Below, one piece after another: positions 36,298 to 49,300 of a DNA stretch of 64,000 bases (its first letter is position 1; every line of letters begins with the position of its first letter). The position numbers and the translations under genes are program-made. Source of the stretch: Ceraceosorus guamensis (taxonomy: Eukaryota; Basidiomycota; Exobasidiomycetes; Ceraceosorales; Ceraceosoraceae); assembly GCF_003144195.1 (NCBI RefSeq), contig NW_020290012.1, forward strand, positions 62,001 through 126,000, given 5' to 3'. Below the pieces are notes generated by a model, which saw only the letters and a list, made by a program, of their open reading frames with translations, did no database searches and had not been told where the DNA came from.

Positions 36298-39200
36298 ATG
36301 CTGTCTACGATGACAGCCGCTCCACTCGCGAGCTCTTCCTCGTCGCGCGTGCCGGTCGCATCTACATCATCCTCAGCTACGACAGGTGAAGGTGCCGCCA
36401 CCTCAAGGACCAGCAATGGTTCATTCAAACAGCAAGCTCCAGTCACTCGCGTCACCGTCCGCAATGGCCTGACAATAGGCATCAACGGTGAGTGCAGGCT
36501 TGAAAGACTTTTGCTGTTGTTGACGCCGCGCCACGGTATAGTCTCGCTGGCCTTTCGCGAGCACCTCACTGTGGATGGCTTTGGATCTGCGCCCTATCGT
36601 GAGAGAGGCGCGACCAAGAGCTGTCTTGCCAGTCCACGCCAACGCTGTACTGCCTTTGCGGTCGCTACCAGTCATCATTCTCCTGCAGTGCAGGACATTC
36701 AACACCATTCTCCTCTAAGCCTTTCCTCTGGGTCAGGGCTCACGTCACCTTCCCGTCTTCCATACCCTCAGACTATGTCTACCTCTCAGTTCCGTGGGCT
36801 CCCGGAGCGGGCGAGCCTTTCATCATCGTGAGTGACCACCCTCGCCAGTAGCATCTCCACCTGTCAGTGAGCTCAAGAATGGCTTTCAATACCTTCCTTC
36901 ACCCAACAACTCTCCTCTTGCCCATCTGCTCCACTGAACGATCCGTCTCGCTTCCTCACATCGTCATTTTTCCGCGGATGGATCTGCAACACCACCCTTC
37001 TGCGCGCGCCACTCGTTTCGCACTGTCATCTGTTCGATCGGTCGACGCGCTCTGCTTCGTCATCAATCCAACACATCATTCACGATTCACGGGCTCGATC
37101 ATCATATCCTGGCCTCGGCCTGCGACTACACCCGTTCTCCTCCTCGCGTACACCCATTGGGCCCTGACAACATCCTGGTCGCGAAAACACATCCCACCAC
37201 TGCCCTCGCGACACGCACTTGTGGCAACGACTCTGCTCGTCATCGTCGGCGACGTCCCTTCTCCAATGATTTCGGATCGGCGTGCAATGCACCCATCCCT
37301 CCGCACTGGGCTGCTGTCGCATACGTGACGTACGCTTTTTGCGATGTCGGACACTGCTGTGCTCGGTACGCACCATCGATCGACTTGGTCCATCCTCGGA
37401 CCGCTCGCTTCCTCCCTCTCTCGACCCTCATCACCCACCTCATCACCCATTTCGCCCCGTCGGCGCCAAACAAACCAACGGTCACTTCAAATGCACGGAT
37501 ACCGCTGCTGAACGGATTTCTCATCCTTGCGCTTCGTGGGTCTGGGCCCTGCCTGCGCTTCGCCTCGCCTCGCCTCGCCTCCTCTCATCCCTTCCGGCCG
37601 GCCTCCTTTGCTGCGCCACGCCGCGTCGCTGCTGCTTCCATGATTCCATCACCCGCCGTGACGCGCGGCGACCCGCGTGGCTGGGTGCACTCCTGTGCCT
37701 GCACCTGCGCCCTCGCCTGCGCCTCCGCGTGCTGCTCCGGACTTTGTCACCGGTCCGACTGCCGCCTCTCCCCGCCTTCACACCTGCGCCGCACTGCCTC
37801 GCCGACGAATCCGATCGCCTGCGCCACTAAATTTCGCGCGCGTGGATCTTACACGCGCCCCGGCGCTAATTATTGCGCATCAAACCTCGACGCGCCGACG
37901 GGTCCGCAACCGCTAAACAACACCGTCTGGGTCTTGGCTGACATCGACATTGTCCGGCAACCCGCACGCTGTCTTCACCGTTGGATTCCCTTCCCACCAT
38001 CACTCTTGCTACTGATCTGCTCCTCTCTCGACCATGCTTTCACGATGGTCTTTTTCACCAGGCGCGTGTCATGGAGTTCGTGCTGGCATCCTCCTCCCGG
38101 AGTGGTGCAGCAGCGCTGCTATCGTCTTCCGGCACTCTGCAACTCCGAGCGAACGTCTTTCTCAGGACACGCGACATTTCGCACCGTGTCAGCAATGATC
38201 CCAGACTTTTGGTAGGCACCATGAAGTCTGATGTTTATGCGCTGGAGAACGTGCGTGGTCTTTGCGAGGTTCGACATCGCGATCTGCTCGGCGACGCGCC
38301 TGAAGTCAGCGCTTGGAAGAAGAAGGACGATCACTTCTACTTTCACCAAATCTACGACGGCTACATCCACCGCTTCTACGACGTCATACCCACCGAGAAG
38401 ATAAAAAATGCTCCTCCAGCTGTGCTCAACCTGCTACGGTCACGGTACTCGTTCATTGTTGCCGAGGTCGGAATGACACCAGACCTTTGCGACGCCCTCC
38501 GAGGATGCGCCGTCTGCCACCGGTGGGCTTCTAGGTGCGTGCATGCCCGAACGCTGCAGCTTCGCTGCCCGTGCCTGACGAGTGACTCCTCCTTCTCAAA
38601 CAGCCCCGAGAGCGTTCGCTGTGACACTTGCAAGAAGTTCTTTCACATGCGCTGTTTGACACCACCACTAGCAAGCAAACCTGCAAAAGGCTACAGCTGG
38701 ACATGTGCACCATGCTCAAAGAGGCACGAGCAGGATGTGGAGTCTACCATCAGCGGCGGTCTCTCCGCTTCCGCCCTAGCAGCGGGAACGTCCAGCCTGT
38801 CTCGTCTCCCAGGCACGCAAGGCGCCATACGCGGCGTTCCAGCGGGCAACGGAGTTAAAGCTCGTGGACCCGGTCGAGGCCGAGCTAGCGGCATTGGTGA
38901 GCGAGCAGTCCCTTGGCGGTGGTGGAATGATGATTCGGCCCGTGCTAATGAATTACACTGTCCTCGACGGTGTGCCCGACCGCTCAGGCACTCCGACGGA
39001 CCCATCTCCGGACTCGAGTCCCGCGCCTGTCGCGCGCACCATTGACGACATTCGCGGAACGCGATGCTTCAACCGATGGCCTTATCGATATTTTGGTCAG
39101 CACACGGAAGCAAAAGATGTGCTGGATCCTCATGACTCAATCTATCCTCGAGCAGCGACACGACTGGGACCCAAGTATCAGGCTGCGCCTCCTAGCTGGA

Positions 39201-42070
39201 AAGAGCAACTGGAGCTCGGACTCGGTGTTCAAGGGCGCACATCGGACGACGCCGAGGGAGGCGGGGCAGGTAACGGTCTATCAATCGAAGACGGTGTCCC
39301 TCCTCCCAAGAAGAAGGGTGGTAGACCGCCGAAACGCAAGAGGCCTGAAGCGGAACGCTCAGATACACCACAGGCACAACTCACTCCGACCTTGAGCATG
39401 GTCAAGCTACCCGCAGACACTCCCGCGAGGGACTTTGAGAGAGGCACAGACGAGAGTGTGGAGGTGATATGGCAGCCTCAGCTCAAGCCTGGCAGAATAG
39501 GTGCGCGTCCATTTCGCACACCATCGTGAAGCCTGTTGCTGACGCCTTGTTCGTCTTCTCTAGTGGATGCGTTCTTCATAGGTGCGAGACAGCTCTTTGC
39601 TCACATTCCTGCCCACGACGTCGACTTCATGGACAGAGCGCTGCAAGTGCTTGCGTCTCGGGCGGGCAACCCTGCTCTGGGCTTGCAAGCCCTGTCTGCC
39701 AGTACGCCCGAAGATTTTCGACAAGTGCATTGGTCGCAGAAGGAGACTCGCCAATTTGACCAGGTCATGAAAGACTACAACGCTGACATGCGACAACTCA
39801 AGAAGGCTGTACCTACCAAGACGTACGGAGAGATTGTGCGACAGTTCTATAGCTGGAAGTGCAAGCGACTGCGAGAAGTGCTGGACAAGGAGGCGCAAGA
39901 AGAAGCAGAGCTGGCAAGCAAGACTGGCAAGGTGGTGAGGAAGAGCGGTGCTCAGTCCTTGGCGCCTGCGCCCACGCCGCCTTCCACGCGCGCTGTATCG
40001 CCGTCCCTTTCAGTGTTTGGGGACGCGTCCATTTCCAACCCGACGTGCTACATGTGCTCCACTCATCAATCGCAAGTATGGTACAAGGGCCCGTACAGCT
40101 GGCCGAATCGGTACTTGTGCACCCACTGCGGTCTCTATTGGCGCAAGTACGCTGCCGAGAGCACTTCTACCCAGGAGCTCGTCGCCATCAACACCCGGCA
40201 AAAGGCAGCAGCGCTGAATGCAGCGGGTGAGGAAGAGCTTGGCGTGCAGCCGCCTGCCAAGTCTGCAAAGATGAGCAAGACCGCTTCTGCTCGTGCCGCC
40301 GCTGCAAGGACGACCCCGCCGACGCGCGCTGCTCCAGTAGCTCCGCCGCCACCTCCTCCGAAACCGGATCCCATCAAATGCGTCATGTGCGAGAAGATGG
40401 AGCCCAAAAAGACGCTGCAGCAATGCAGGCAGTGTACTCTGAGCGTCCACAAAGGCTGCTTTGGTCTCACCGATGAGGAAGTGGCTGCCGAATGGTGGCA
40501 ATGCGAAGCTTGCTCTAACGAGAAGGCTCTCGACGCTGCGCTCACACCTGGCTGTGTACTTTGTCCGTCGTTGCCTCGCGCCAAGTCGTTTGGGGCGACT
40601 GATGCGGCAGGTCAAGGTGACAAGGCGCTCTCGAGAGCACGCAAAGGTGGAGTGGACGCGAATGGCACAGACGAGAGCGCGACGCGTACACCCACCGTTC
40701 TCGATGCTGTCAAGCCGACGGAAGGGAACAACTGGGTTCACCTCATTTGCGCTGCCTTCATACCCGAAATCGTCTTTACCGACCCGGCACGCTTACGTCT
40801 CGTCGAAGGCGTTGGCAATTTACAATGGTGGCGATACAACAGCGTGAGTTGCACCCTTTACTAACGTCCATGGCAAGCCCGCCCAATGCTAAGCAACGCA
40901 CCCTTTTTCTTTCACATCAGGAATGCGACCTCTGCAAGACGCGCTTTGGAGCGTGCGTCAGCTGTGCCGAACCTAGCTGCCGAAAGACGATGCATGTCTC
41001 CTGCGCATGGACTGCTCAGCCGTCAGTTTGCATGCTCTTTGATTTCACTGCTGTCAAAGTCTCTCGCAAGGACATTGTGCCCACTGCGAGCTTCAAGGGG
41101 GAAAGCGGTCACATCAATGCCATGCTTTGGTGCAAGGAGCACAAGCACATCGGTGAGAGCAAGAAGCCCACAACGCATCAACTTACCGACATCGACCCCG
41201 AGACTGGCAAGGTGAGCCCGCGCCCCCCTGCAACAAGCAAGGTGCGAGGATGCCGCCTGATCACGATTCGCACTTCATTCTTTTTCTCAGACACTGCTAC
41301 AAATCTATGCAGAAACGCACAAGCACACTGCTTCGCCTGGCATACCTCGCGAAGTGGTTGCTGCAGCGGATCAAGCGTATGCTCTACTACGCCGAGCCAG
41401 AAGGTATGACTTGATGCTCAGCAAGACCAACACCACCAGTGTCGTCCATGGCCCGCCACTCGCGAGCGAGATGGCGCGCATAGATGAAGAGCATGCTGTC
41501 CAGGCTTACCGACCCGATCCAGAGCTTCTGCCAGCACTGACACGCGCTCCTGCCAAGAATCACAAGATTCCAGCCGGAGGCGCGGAAAACGTCGTCGCAA
41601 AAAGAGCTACTACTGCCCCTGCTCCGATTGGATACTCGGGTCGTCAAGCCACTCCCGCGTCGTCAGGAGCGCCACCTTCGCTGTTTGGAATGAAGCCCAA
41701 AAGGCTATGCGCAAAGTGCTCTGCACATTCTTCGCCTTTCTGGTGGCCAGCCCCACCGTCCGGTCCGACGAAGCTCGATCGATCGGACGCTGTCGGAGAA
41801 GCCAAGGACCAGGCTGGCGCGTCGAGTGGTCAAACGATGAAGCCAGAAAAGAGGTCTCCTTCGATTGCGCTTGCTGAGAGGCAAGATGTGGACTCGCCCA
41901 TGCGCAGCGTGAGCGAGGGCGCTTTCGAAGAAGAAGATCAGCAAGCGTCGATCAAGGCGTCTCCTGTGCCGCCAACACCATCGAGCACTACGAATGATAG
42001 CAGCTTGCCTGCCTACCTCTGCAATGTGTGCGCACATGAAAACGGCATGGTGGACGATGCGCTCGAATGA
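36298..42070 (+). CDS. SNT2: SNT2-type chromatin reader (BAH, PHD, SANT, extended PHD)
   Basis: Eight exons: 36298-36487, 36772-36827, 38062-38534, 38604-38736, 38813-39500, 39564-40843, 40921-41211 and 41291-42070; 1296 aa. The join INDYVYLSVPWAPGAGEPF / IIARVMEFVL opens a BAH domain (about residues 60-200). It is followed by PHD1 (about 232-285), WPYRYFGQ..., an AT-hook-like GGRPPKRKR (about 454), a SANT domain (about 570-615), a GATA-like finger CYMC...CTHC (about 675-705), PHD2 (about 786-830) and an extended PHD (about 844-1035). A last CxxC pair (CAKC...CNVC) resembles another degenerate GATA finger. Yeast Snt2 recruits Ecm5/Rpd3 and is linked to histone H3 turnover and stress response. 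The acceptor at 38812 is the least certain junction: 38779 and 38782 also keep frame. Exon 1 could instead start at the ATG at 36310. Confidence 0.92.
36828..38061 (+). other. 1,234-nt intron of SNT2
   Basis: GTGAGT donor and TTTTTCACCAG acceptor. Exon 2 ends EPFII and exon 3 begins ARVMEF, which is contiguous in the SNT2 family. The intron is C/T-rich, has a CGCCT pentamer array at 37561-37582, and contains long incidental open frames. It is roughly ten times the usual intron length here. Confidence 0.8.
37561..37582. repeat. CGCCT pentamer array
   Basis: About four tandem copies of CGCCT inside the long SNT2 intron. Confidence 0.85.
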
Positions 42071-43034
42071 TGAGCCCGCGACGCTCGCTTCAGCCCAACA
42101 CGTCGACGCTTCGCCAATCTTTTTCCCCTTTTTATCTGACAGCAATCGTGCGCCAACACACATCCCCCNNNNNNNNNNNNNNNNNNNNNNNNNNNNNNNN
42201 NNNNNNNNCCCTCTATATCAAGATTGGCGCCCTTTGTTGATCATTGTGCAATCTCCGACGTCACGGGACGTTGCCCTTGCTTGCATTTGCACCTCTCGTG
42301 TTGACATCCCTCCACTTTTTCATTATTGCAGACTCTCTCGCGTGTATCAAGAAAATCGATCCATACAGACGTGACGTTCTAAACAAACCTTGTTTGACAC
42401 ACACGTCGATCGGCTCATCATTGTTGCACACGATATCGGTACGCGTCATGCACATGATGCGCTCGGCACATTTCTCCTCTCGCCTTCCCCCGAGCGCGTG
42501 ATGTCAGTCGCGAGTCGCGTTCATTTTGCATTTCAGAAATGGAAAGGGGGGGACGAGCAGGCGGGGTTGAGGGGACAAGACGTGGATGAGAATGGCCAAA
42601 AGAGAAACCAGGAGCGCATTTACGATGGAATGCCCAACACGTAGAAAGCGCAGCGACTTCTCTCGACGGAAAGAGAAATTGAGTCGGAAGGGGGATTTGG
42701 TGTTGTTCAGGTCGAGGTCGCGAGAGATGACGTGGCATCGGGTTCAGAAGGAAGCGGGTAGAACGAGGAGCGCAGCAGGTGACGCGTGGAGCATCATGCA
42801 GCCACCCACGCGAGCCTTGACCCCCAGAAAAGTTGGCTGGTTGCAAACCGCGGCCGTGATCCGTTTCCTCTTCTAAGGCTTCGCTGGAAGGCGGCTGATG
42901 CGCACAGTAATGTCGAACAATACCTGCCAGCTGGAAAGACCTTGCGCTCCGTCACTCTAATACCGCCACTGAATGTGAGAACGCAGGGCAATGCATCTCG
43001 AGTTGCTCTACATTCGCAGCCGCGTGCGTCAGAT
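42071..43034. other. Convergent spacer containing an assembly gap
   Basis: Lies between the convergent ends of SNT2 and YOP1. It holds the 40-N gap and no supported gene. A G-rich stretch surrounds 42545-42580. Confidence 0.6.
42169..42208. other. Assembly gap (40 N)
   Basis: Forty consecutive N follow a CCCCC run and precede CCCTC, so the true gap may be a C-rich repeat of unknown length. It lies just after the SNT2 stop and does not affect a coding call. Confidence 0.99.
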
Positions 43035-44622
43035 TTAGTTGACGTCAGCAGCAGTGGGCGCTACTGGTGCAGCGGCGGAGCGTGAGCCAGTCTGCGCGAG
43101 GAGGGGACGCAAGGCGCGGTGGTAGATCAACTTGGCTCCCTGTGCAAGCAGTGTTAAAAATGATGGATGTCAGCACCTTGGTGCCGGACGCGCCGGCTTG
43201 CATAGCCCAACTGTGATAGGTGGTCTCGCGATACAGAAGCTCCGCCCTTCGGGATCTGTCTGCAAGAGTGGGCAATTAAAAATGCGACTCGAATTACGCA
43301 CCTGTGTCTGAGGCAGCATGAGCCAGACAATAGCAAAGGTCTTGAAGGTGTAGTAAAAGGGGAACCTAAGGATGTTGGAGAATTGCGCCATGTCAGGACC
43401 TGCTCACACAGAGCCTTCAGCCACAGAGGCCATCACTACACAAACTCACCACTGTATGACGCAAGATTGGGAGTTGGCAATGCGAAGTGCCTCAGGCCTG
43501 GTCAGCTGTGCACGGTGGGGCGAAGCGCGTGCGGCACGCGGACTACACTTACGTAGAGACTGCAACGCATACGAAAGACACGTGTTCATTGGACATCTTC
43601 GTCAGCTCTGCAACCCGAATTTGGCCTCTTGTGCACCAGGACCTACTCACATCAAGTCAACGAAAGACTCGATGAAGTTGAAGAAGCCGAAGACGACCCA
43701 GTAAGTGAGCCTGTAAAGGGGATAACGCAGCATTAGACGAAGATGCACACATATACACCCCCAACTTCGCCTGTCATGTCGTCACGCACCACTGAACATC
43801 ATCCTGAGGCTGAGGGGACTCCAAAGCCTTCATTGAGAAGTAGGCGGGAAGGACGAAGCCAACCAAGTTGGTCAAGAAGCCGGCGAAGCTGTTTGCATGG
43901 CGAAAGAGGCGTCAGACCATCCGAATGTGGACCGAACTTTCCTTGTCACGCGAAGCGCAGCTCACATGTTAAAGAACACAAACTGTAGACGGGACAAATG
44001 ACAGAGTACAAGGATGTGAGTCTGTTGGGGACGGCGACCCGAAAGCACCTTGCGCTTACGCACCAAAGTGAACAGACCGAAGCCACCAATGGCAGCGTAA
44101 GCCTTGGGCACGGGCACAGTTTGCTCGAGCCTGACGAGCTGGGGGTACTTGGAGAGCTGCAGACAGGCACCAATGAGAACGCAGGGGAAAGAAAGCTGCG
44201 TCAGCAGACAGCCCAGGAAGACTTGACGAGTAGTGAGTGTCGAGCTTCACAATGCAGAGCATGCCATGATCGCAGCTTCAGCATCGTAGAATTTGCGCTC
44301 GCTCCTATCCCGACAGTCTCGCAACCCTCGCGTGCGCGATCCGCACCCCGAACGCTCCCCCGTGAGCATCGAGAGCTCCACACTGAGCAATGTACGCACC
44401 TCTTTGTCAACCTAGCGGTAGGATGGTCGAAAAGACGTCGCAGAGAGTGCGAAGGACGAAGATGTGTTAGTATGGGCAAATTTGGCGCTCGCGCTTGGCC
44501 TGCCGTGACCTCCGCCCGACTTTCGCGGAGTGTCGCGACAGCAGAGATAAGCCTGGAAGGACGCGCACCTGGGAGACAAAGTACTCAGCCTTTTGCTGGA
44601 TGACTTGGAGTTGAGCAGCCAT
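43035..44622 (-). CDS. YOP1: YOP1/REEP/HVA22 ER-shaping protein in ten exons
   Basis: Exons on the minus strand: 44622-44569, 44411-44400, 44156-44064, 43982-43966, 43888-43790, 43710-43651, 43559-43553, 43451-43450, 43365-43302 and 43139-43035 (54, 12, 93, 17, 99, 60, 7, 2, 64 and 105 nt). They add up to 170 aa with every phase matching. Joined, it contains FVSQVDKELSKYPQLVRLEQ, GFVLPAYFSMKALESPQ, QWLTYWVVFGFFNFIES and YWFPFYYTFKTF, in TB2/DP1/HVA22 order. It has two hydrophobic hairpins and ends in a polar tail after GAKLIYHRALRPLL. The 7-nt and 2-nt exons together supply I-L-Y-W before FPFYY, the family-typical residues. Introns are 77-243 nt, and CTGAC-like branch motifs are seen in the three around the tiny exons. 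YOP1 curves tubular ER with reticulons. The family is secure; the 2-nt exon is inferred. Confidence 0.9.
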
Positions 44623-46324
44623 GCTGGGCAATGAGTTGTAAAAGTTCCGCAGAGCAGTAGGATGAGAAAGGTGCACTTGCTGGCGCTTTGGGGACGAGCG
44701 ATGCTTTGCAAGGTTGGAAGTTGATTGATAGGATGAGGATTCTCAGAGGGCGTTAGTGCAACCAGCAAAAACGCACGCACGCACACGCACGCGCACGCCA
44801 GCAGGCAGCTACAGTATACCGTAGCTGCTGATGCTCACTCGATCACAACCGTGACTTGACCGTAGGGTGGACATGGCCCGCTGCCAGCCTATAGCTAGCT
44901 TCCCATCACCGGAGTATGGCTGGTGCCACTGCCACTGCCACTGCCACTGCCACTGCCAATGCCACTGCCACCGCGCCCGCCTTGGCCTCTTGCACGAATC
45001 TGCTAGCTGCGCTGCGCGTCTTTGCGCTCATCGAGAGTTCGAATTTCGTGCTCGTGCGCGCGCGGCGACCGCGGTCTTGCGTTTTGCTGCTGGTGCAATT
45101 TGAGTCAGAGTGTGCTGCTGCTGCATATGCATGCATGCTACAGTATAGACGCTCACAAATTCTTGCACAGTCGCCGCGCGGGATGATTTATGGCAGGCGC
45201 GGCGGCGGGCGGCGGGCGGCGCGCTCGCGGCCGTCACGACGACGACTCGCATAGGCATGCAGCAGCGCTCTCACGCATCAGGTGCGCAGCAATTGAGAGA
45301 TGCGTGGTGCGCACAGCACAGCACAGCACAGCTCCAGAGCATCAGCTAGCTATCGATACACGCGGTAGGTGTACTGTACTCACGACTCGGAGTGGCCATA
45401 GCTGCTGTCACTCGGTCGCCTGTGGACAGCCACAAATTTGTGAATGTGCGCGAAGCCGATCAAACTTCGCGGCACGTACGTACTGTACGCGAGCCTGCTG
45501 CGTCATTCACATCCGTGATTCACATTCAGATTGTCTTGTGATTCACAATCGTGAACGCCTCCTCAGGCGTGCTGGCAGTCAAGAAGATCCCTGCTGGTGA
45601 CTCTTGACTCGACGACTGCAGGCTAATCGATCACTCGCGGCAAGGTAAGCTGTGAGTGTCATGCTCATGTTCACGGCAATCGTCAATTCATGATGCCAAA
45701 TCACGAATGTCTTGGGCTAGCTGTGACAGCCAGAGAACAAGCGGCTGGGGTCATCCGAGAGTGATGACAAATTCGTGATTGAGTGCAAAACGAGCACCAC
45801 GTGGAAAGACGACCGGAGGATAAGAGCCGGGGTCCAACGCAAAGTCACGTGTCATGACGATCTGTGGCTCTGTCTCGCCGATTGCGCCGCGCCCGAGCGC
45901 CGAAATCACGGCCATGCAGACGCAGCAGCACCTGCAGCAGCAACTTACTTGGCTCAACCGCTCGCTCGCTCATCAGTCAAGTCATCCGTTTTGGTCTGAG
46001 TGAACATAGCGGGCATTGACACTTCATTGGAAGAAGGGCGATCGGTGCGTGTGGAGCACGTCTCTGCTGGAAATAGACAGCACCATCTCTTCCTTGCCAG
46101 CCCCTTCGTCCAAAACGCACTGATGGCAACGAGGTCACAAAGCCCAACGACATTACTCTCCTGGCTCTGTCGCTCCCAGGCAAAACCGACAACCATCCAA
46201 GTTTCATGCGCACGACCATGCTGGCCCTCATCACTTGGTGATTCCCTACTCCTCGATCACCACTTTCACTGTCGCTTGGCTGCATACATTCACTGCGCCA
46301 ATTCGCGGATGGCCTCGATGAGCA
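44623..46324. other. Divergent spacer between YOP1 and VPS8
   Basis: These 1.7 kb hold the two promoters. I see a (CACTGC)n array, CAGCA repeats near 45308-45331, a GC-rich GCGGCGGGCGGC tract near 45200-45225, and GTGATTC-type words at 45505-45557 and 45763-45780. There is no supported gene. Confidence 0.55.
44924..44970. repeat. CACTGC hexamer array
   Basis: About seven copies of CACTGC, one carrying CAATGC, in the YOP1-VPS8 spacer. Confidence 0.9.
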
Positions 46325-49300
46325 ATGTCGCGGAGCAGTTCCCCACGCGATGAGCAGCTGTCCTACGAGCAGCGCCTCGCGGCTTTCATGGATGATGACG
46401 AGGGTGACGAGGCTCACGATACTTCGGAGTCGTCACTACCCGGCCAAGGGGGCCTCGTCAACGGACATGCGCGCTCAGAGAAGGGAAAGGTCGTCGTCAA
46501 TGGTCAACCAAATGGCCAATTGCAGTCGGAAGGCGACGAGGACGAAGAGGAGTTCTTCTACAGCGGCACCGATCGCCGCAAGCAGCTGTTCGGGAGCAGC
46601 GAAGACGCGGATGGAGAAGAAAACAGTGATGCGGACGTGAATGAAGCAGCTTTGCGTCCTGTTCAAAGCTACGCTGACCGTTTGAAAGATGCTCTAGGGA
46701 GCGACGACGAGGCCTTGCCGGGTGAGCTAGCCCAACTGAACACTACGCGCAATGGCGAGGGAGGCTCGGATGTGGCCTTTGAATCAGAAGAAGAAGCCTT
46801 CACCTATCCAGGATCGACTAGACAAGCAGGAACCGCCGACGAAAGCTTCATGCTACCGGACATCACGGTGGACTCTGCTCAAGGGGACACCTCTTGGACT
46901 CACTCCACCCGCAGGGTGAGACCAGCTGGATACCCAACCTTGTCGAGACTGAGAGCTGCAGGGCTGGGCCTTGGATCGCGCCACAACGACGACGCTGGCC
47001 CTTCACGACCCGGCAGTCTTCGCCTGTCGAGCACGGGCAGCGTATCTGCCTCAATGATGGCAGGCACATATGACGAGACTAGGGACTCCGGCATGCACGT
47101 TCCTTCCTCGAGCGCTTCATCCATATCTCAGGGATCTTCAAGAACAGGGAAGAAACGTAGACGAATGGCATTCCCATACGGAACCTCTTCTCTCGGCCCA
47201 CTCCAGTCCATAGGACCGCTCATTGAAGCCGATGGCGAAGCAGAACTGCAGCGTTCCCTTCATTCTTCGACAGGAGTGGGACCCTCAGATGCAAGCGATT
47301 TGTCATGTGCTCCCCGCCGGTGCCGCGCTGTTGCGCCCAACGCTGATCTGCCACCCTACAGATGGTCCGCCATTCGCAAACTCTCGCCGCATCTTGCTAC
47401 GATGCCGGCTAGGCAGATGCGGAACGGTGTAGATCGCACCGGAGCTTCGCTTAAGCCGGGCTCAGTATTGGCTGTGGGCGGTGGGCTGATAGCTGTCGGA
47501 CGCGCGGATGGGACTGTCGTAGTGCATGGGCACCCAAGCGGGGGTCAGACGTTCTTGGATCATGAACAAGGTGAGCCTGATCAGCAACGCGGCAACGTAA
47601 CTCATGCAAAATCGCAGGGAATACTGATCGCTCCTCTGCCGGATACAGCACGCTCTGCTGGCCCCGTCACAGCGCTAGCGATCTCATCAGATCATACGTA
47701 CGTGGCCGTCGGTCACGGTTCTGGTCAACTCATGCTGTACGACTTGGCGCGACCGACTTCGCTAGCGCGTCATGTATCGCCTGTCCAAGCTGGTGATGTA
47801 TTCTCTGGGCGCAAGGAGGGTCATCTGATTAACTCTCGCATACTGCACTTGTCCTTTGTGGGACTAAGGCACACGGCCATTGTCAGTGCAGATGAGCATG
47901 GGCTTGCTTTCTACCACTCCCTTGGGAAAATTTTGGGCGTGTCCTCGAATGACACGCTTCGGATATTGGGCAGATATCCGGAAGCGCGAATGACGAAGTC
48001 TCTTGGGCCCGACGCTTCCCACGTTCCAGTGAACCCTCGCTCGACTATCTTAGGAATGTCAGCACTTCCCCTTGGCCCGATTTCGCACTTTGCAGATCAA
48101 TTCAGCTTTGTCGCCCTTGTGACACCCTCGAAGCTCGTCATCGTCTCTTTGAAACCGACTGCAAGGACTTGGTATCGACGCACAGCTCCCTCGCCAGGTG
48201 CAAGCGCGGGAGAGCGGGAGTTGGATTCTACAAAGGACTCGCAAGCACGCCATTTGGACGGAGGCTCCATTCTGAACTCGCCGGCCTTCGATGGCCGTCC
48301 GTACCGAGCCGATTCGCCCGGACTTGGTACTGCGCCGAATCACGAAGCCGAGGCGAAGTCAAAACCAGCCTGGCTCAATTCAGACCGAGATGCTTTGGCT
48401 AGCATGGTGACTTGGTATCCAGCGACAGGCGAAAGTCAGGACGGAGTCCCCATTGCACCTTCCCCTTCGGACCCCCTCCTTGCGCATAGCTTTGGGAACC
48501 ATCTCTTCGTGACCGCATTACGCCCGGTATATGTGATAGCTGGCAATGCAACAGCTGCAGCAAGCACCAATGGCTCGACGGTGTCCAAGACAGAGCTCCA
48601 ATTCGCAGACGAGACGACATACACGCACCACGAGACTATCATAGCCTTGCAGTGGCTGTCGCGCGAGCATTTGTTCGTGCTCGGATCGTCGGGTGACCTG
48701 CAGCTCTTCTCGCTCGCACGAAAACAATGCGTGGCATCACAGCATTTGACGGAGGTCATACCGCCTCTTGTCTTGCGCGAATGGCGCGTAGCAGGTTCAT
48801 CTGAGCTGCGCTCGAAGGCAGAGCTTGCTGACGGAGGCTCGCGGTCACTTGCACCTTCAGCGGCGCACAGCATGAGGTCCTACAAGGGTCAGGTGTTCAT
48901 TCTCACCACGCGCGAAGTCGTCGCGGGTACAGCTTTGTCTTGGGCAGACCACCTCTTAAGCTTTGTCTCAAAAGGAGACTTTCTTGGAGCTGTCGACCTT
49001 GCCACTGCCTTCTACACTGGTGCCAGGGGCCAGCAAGCCTTGGGACTGCCAGATGATGTGTATGCGCGCCAAAGTGTAGTTGGCGGCAAACTCAGAGAGC
49101 TCATGCGTGCTTCTGTGCAATACGCCTTCTCGCCAGAGAGACTGACCGACTCGACACACGTCACGCCGGATGGTCGCGGGGTGGACAGGACCGAGCAATT
49201 TCAACAACTCGCAGCTTCCTGCGCTGAAGCCTGTGTCTCCATCGAAGATCTAGACCTCCTCTTTGGCGAAATCTACGATGCCTACGCTGACAACGGCATA

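Noticed and set aside
35889-36569. A 226-codon minus-strand open frame
   Set aside because: It is antisense to the SNT2 promoter and exon 1, with no recognisable domain; GC-rich antisense shadow.
37157-38215. A 352-codon plus-strand open frame
   Set aside because: It begins inside the SNT2 intron, has compositionally biased, family-less sequence and crosses the exon 3 boundary in a different frame from the BAH domain.
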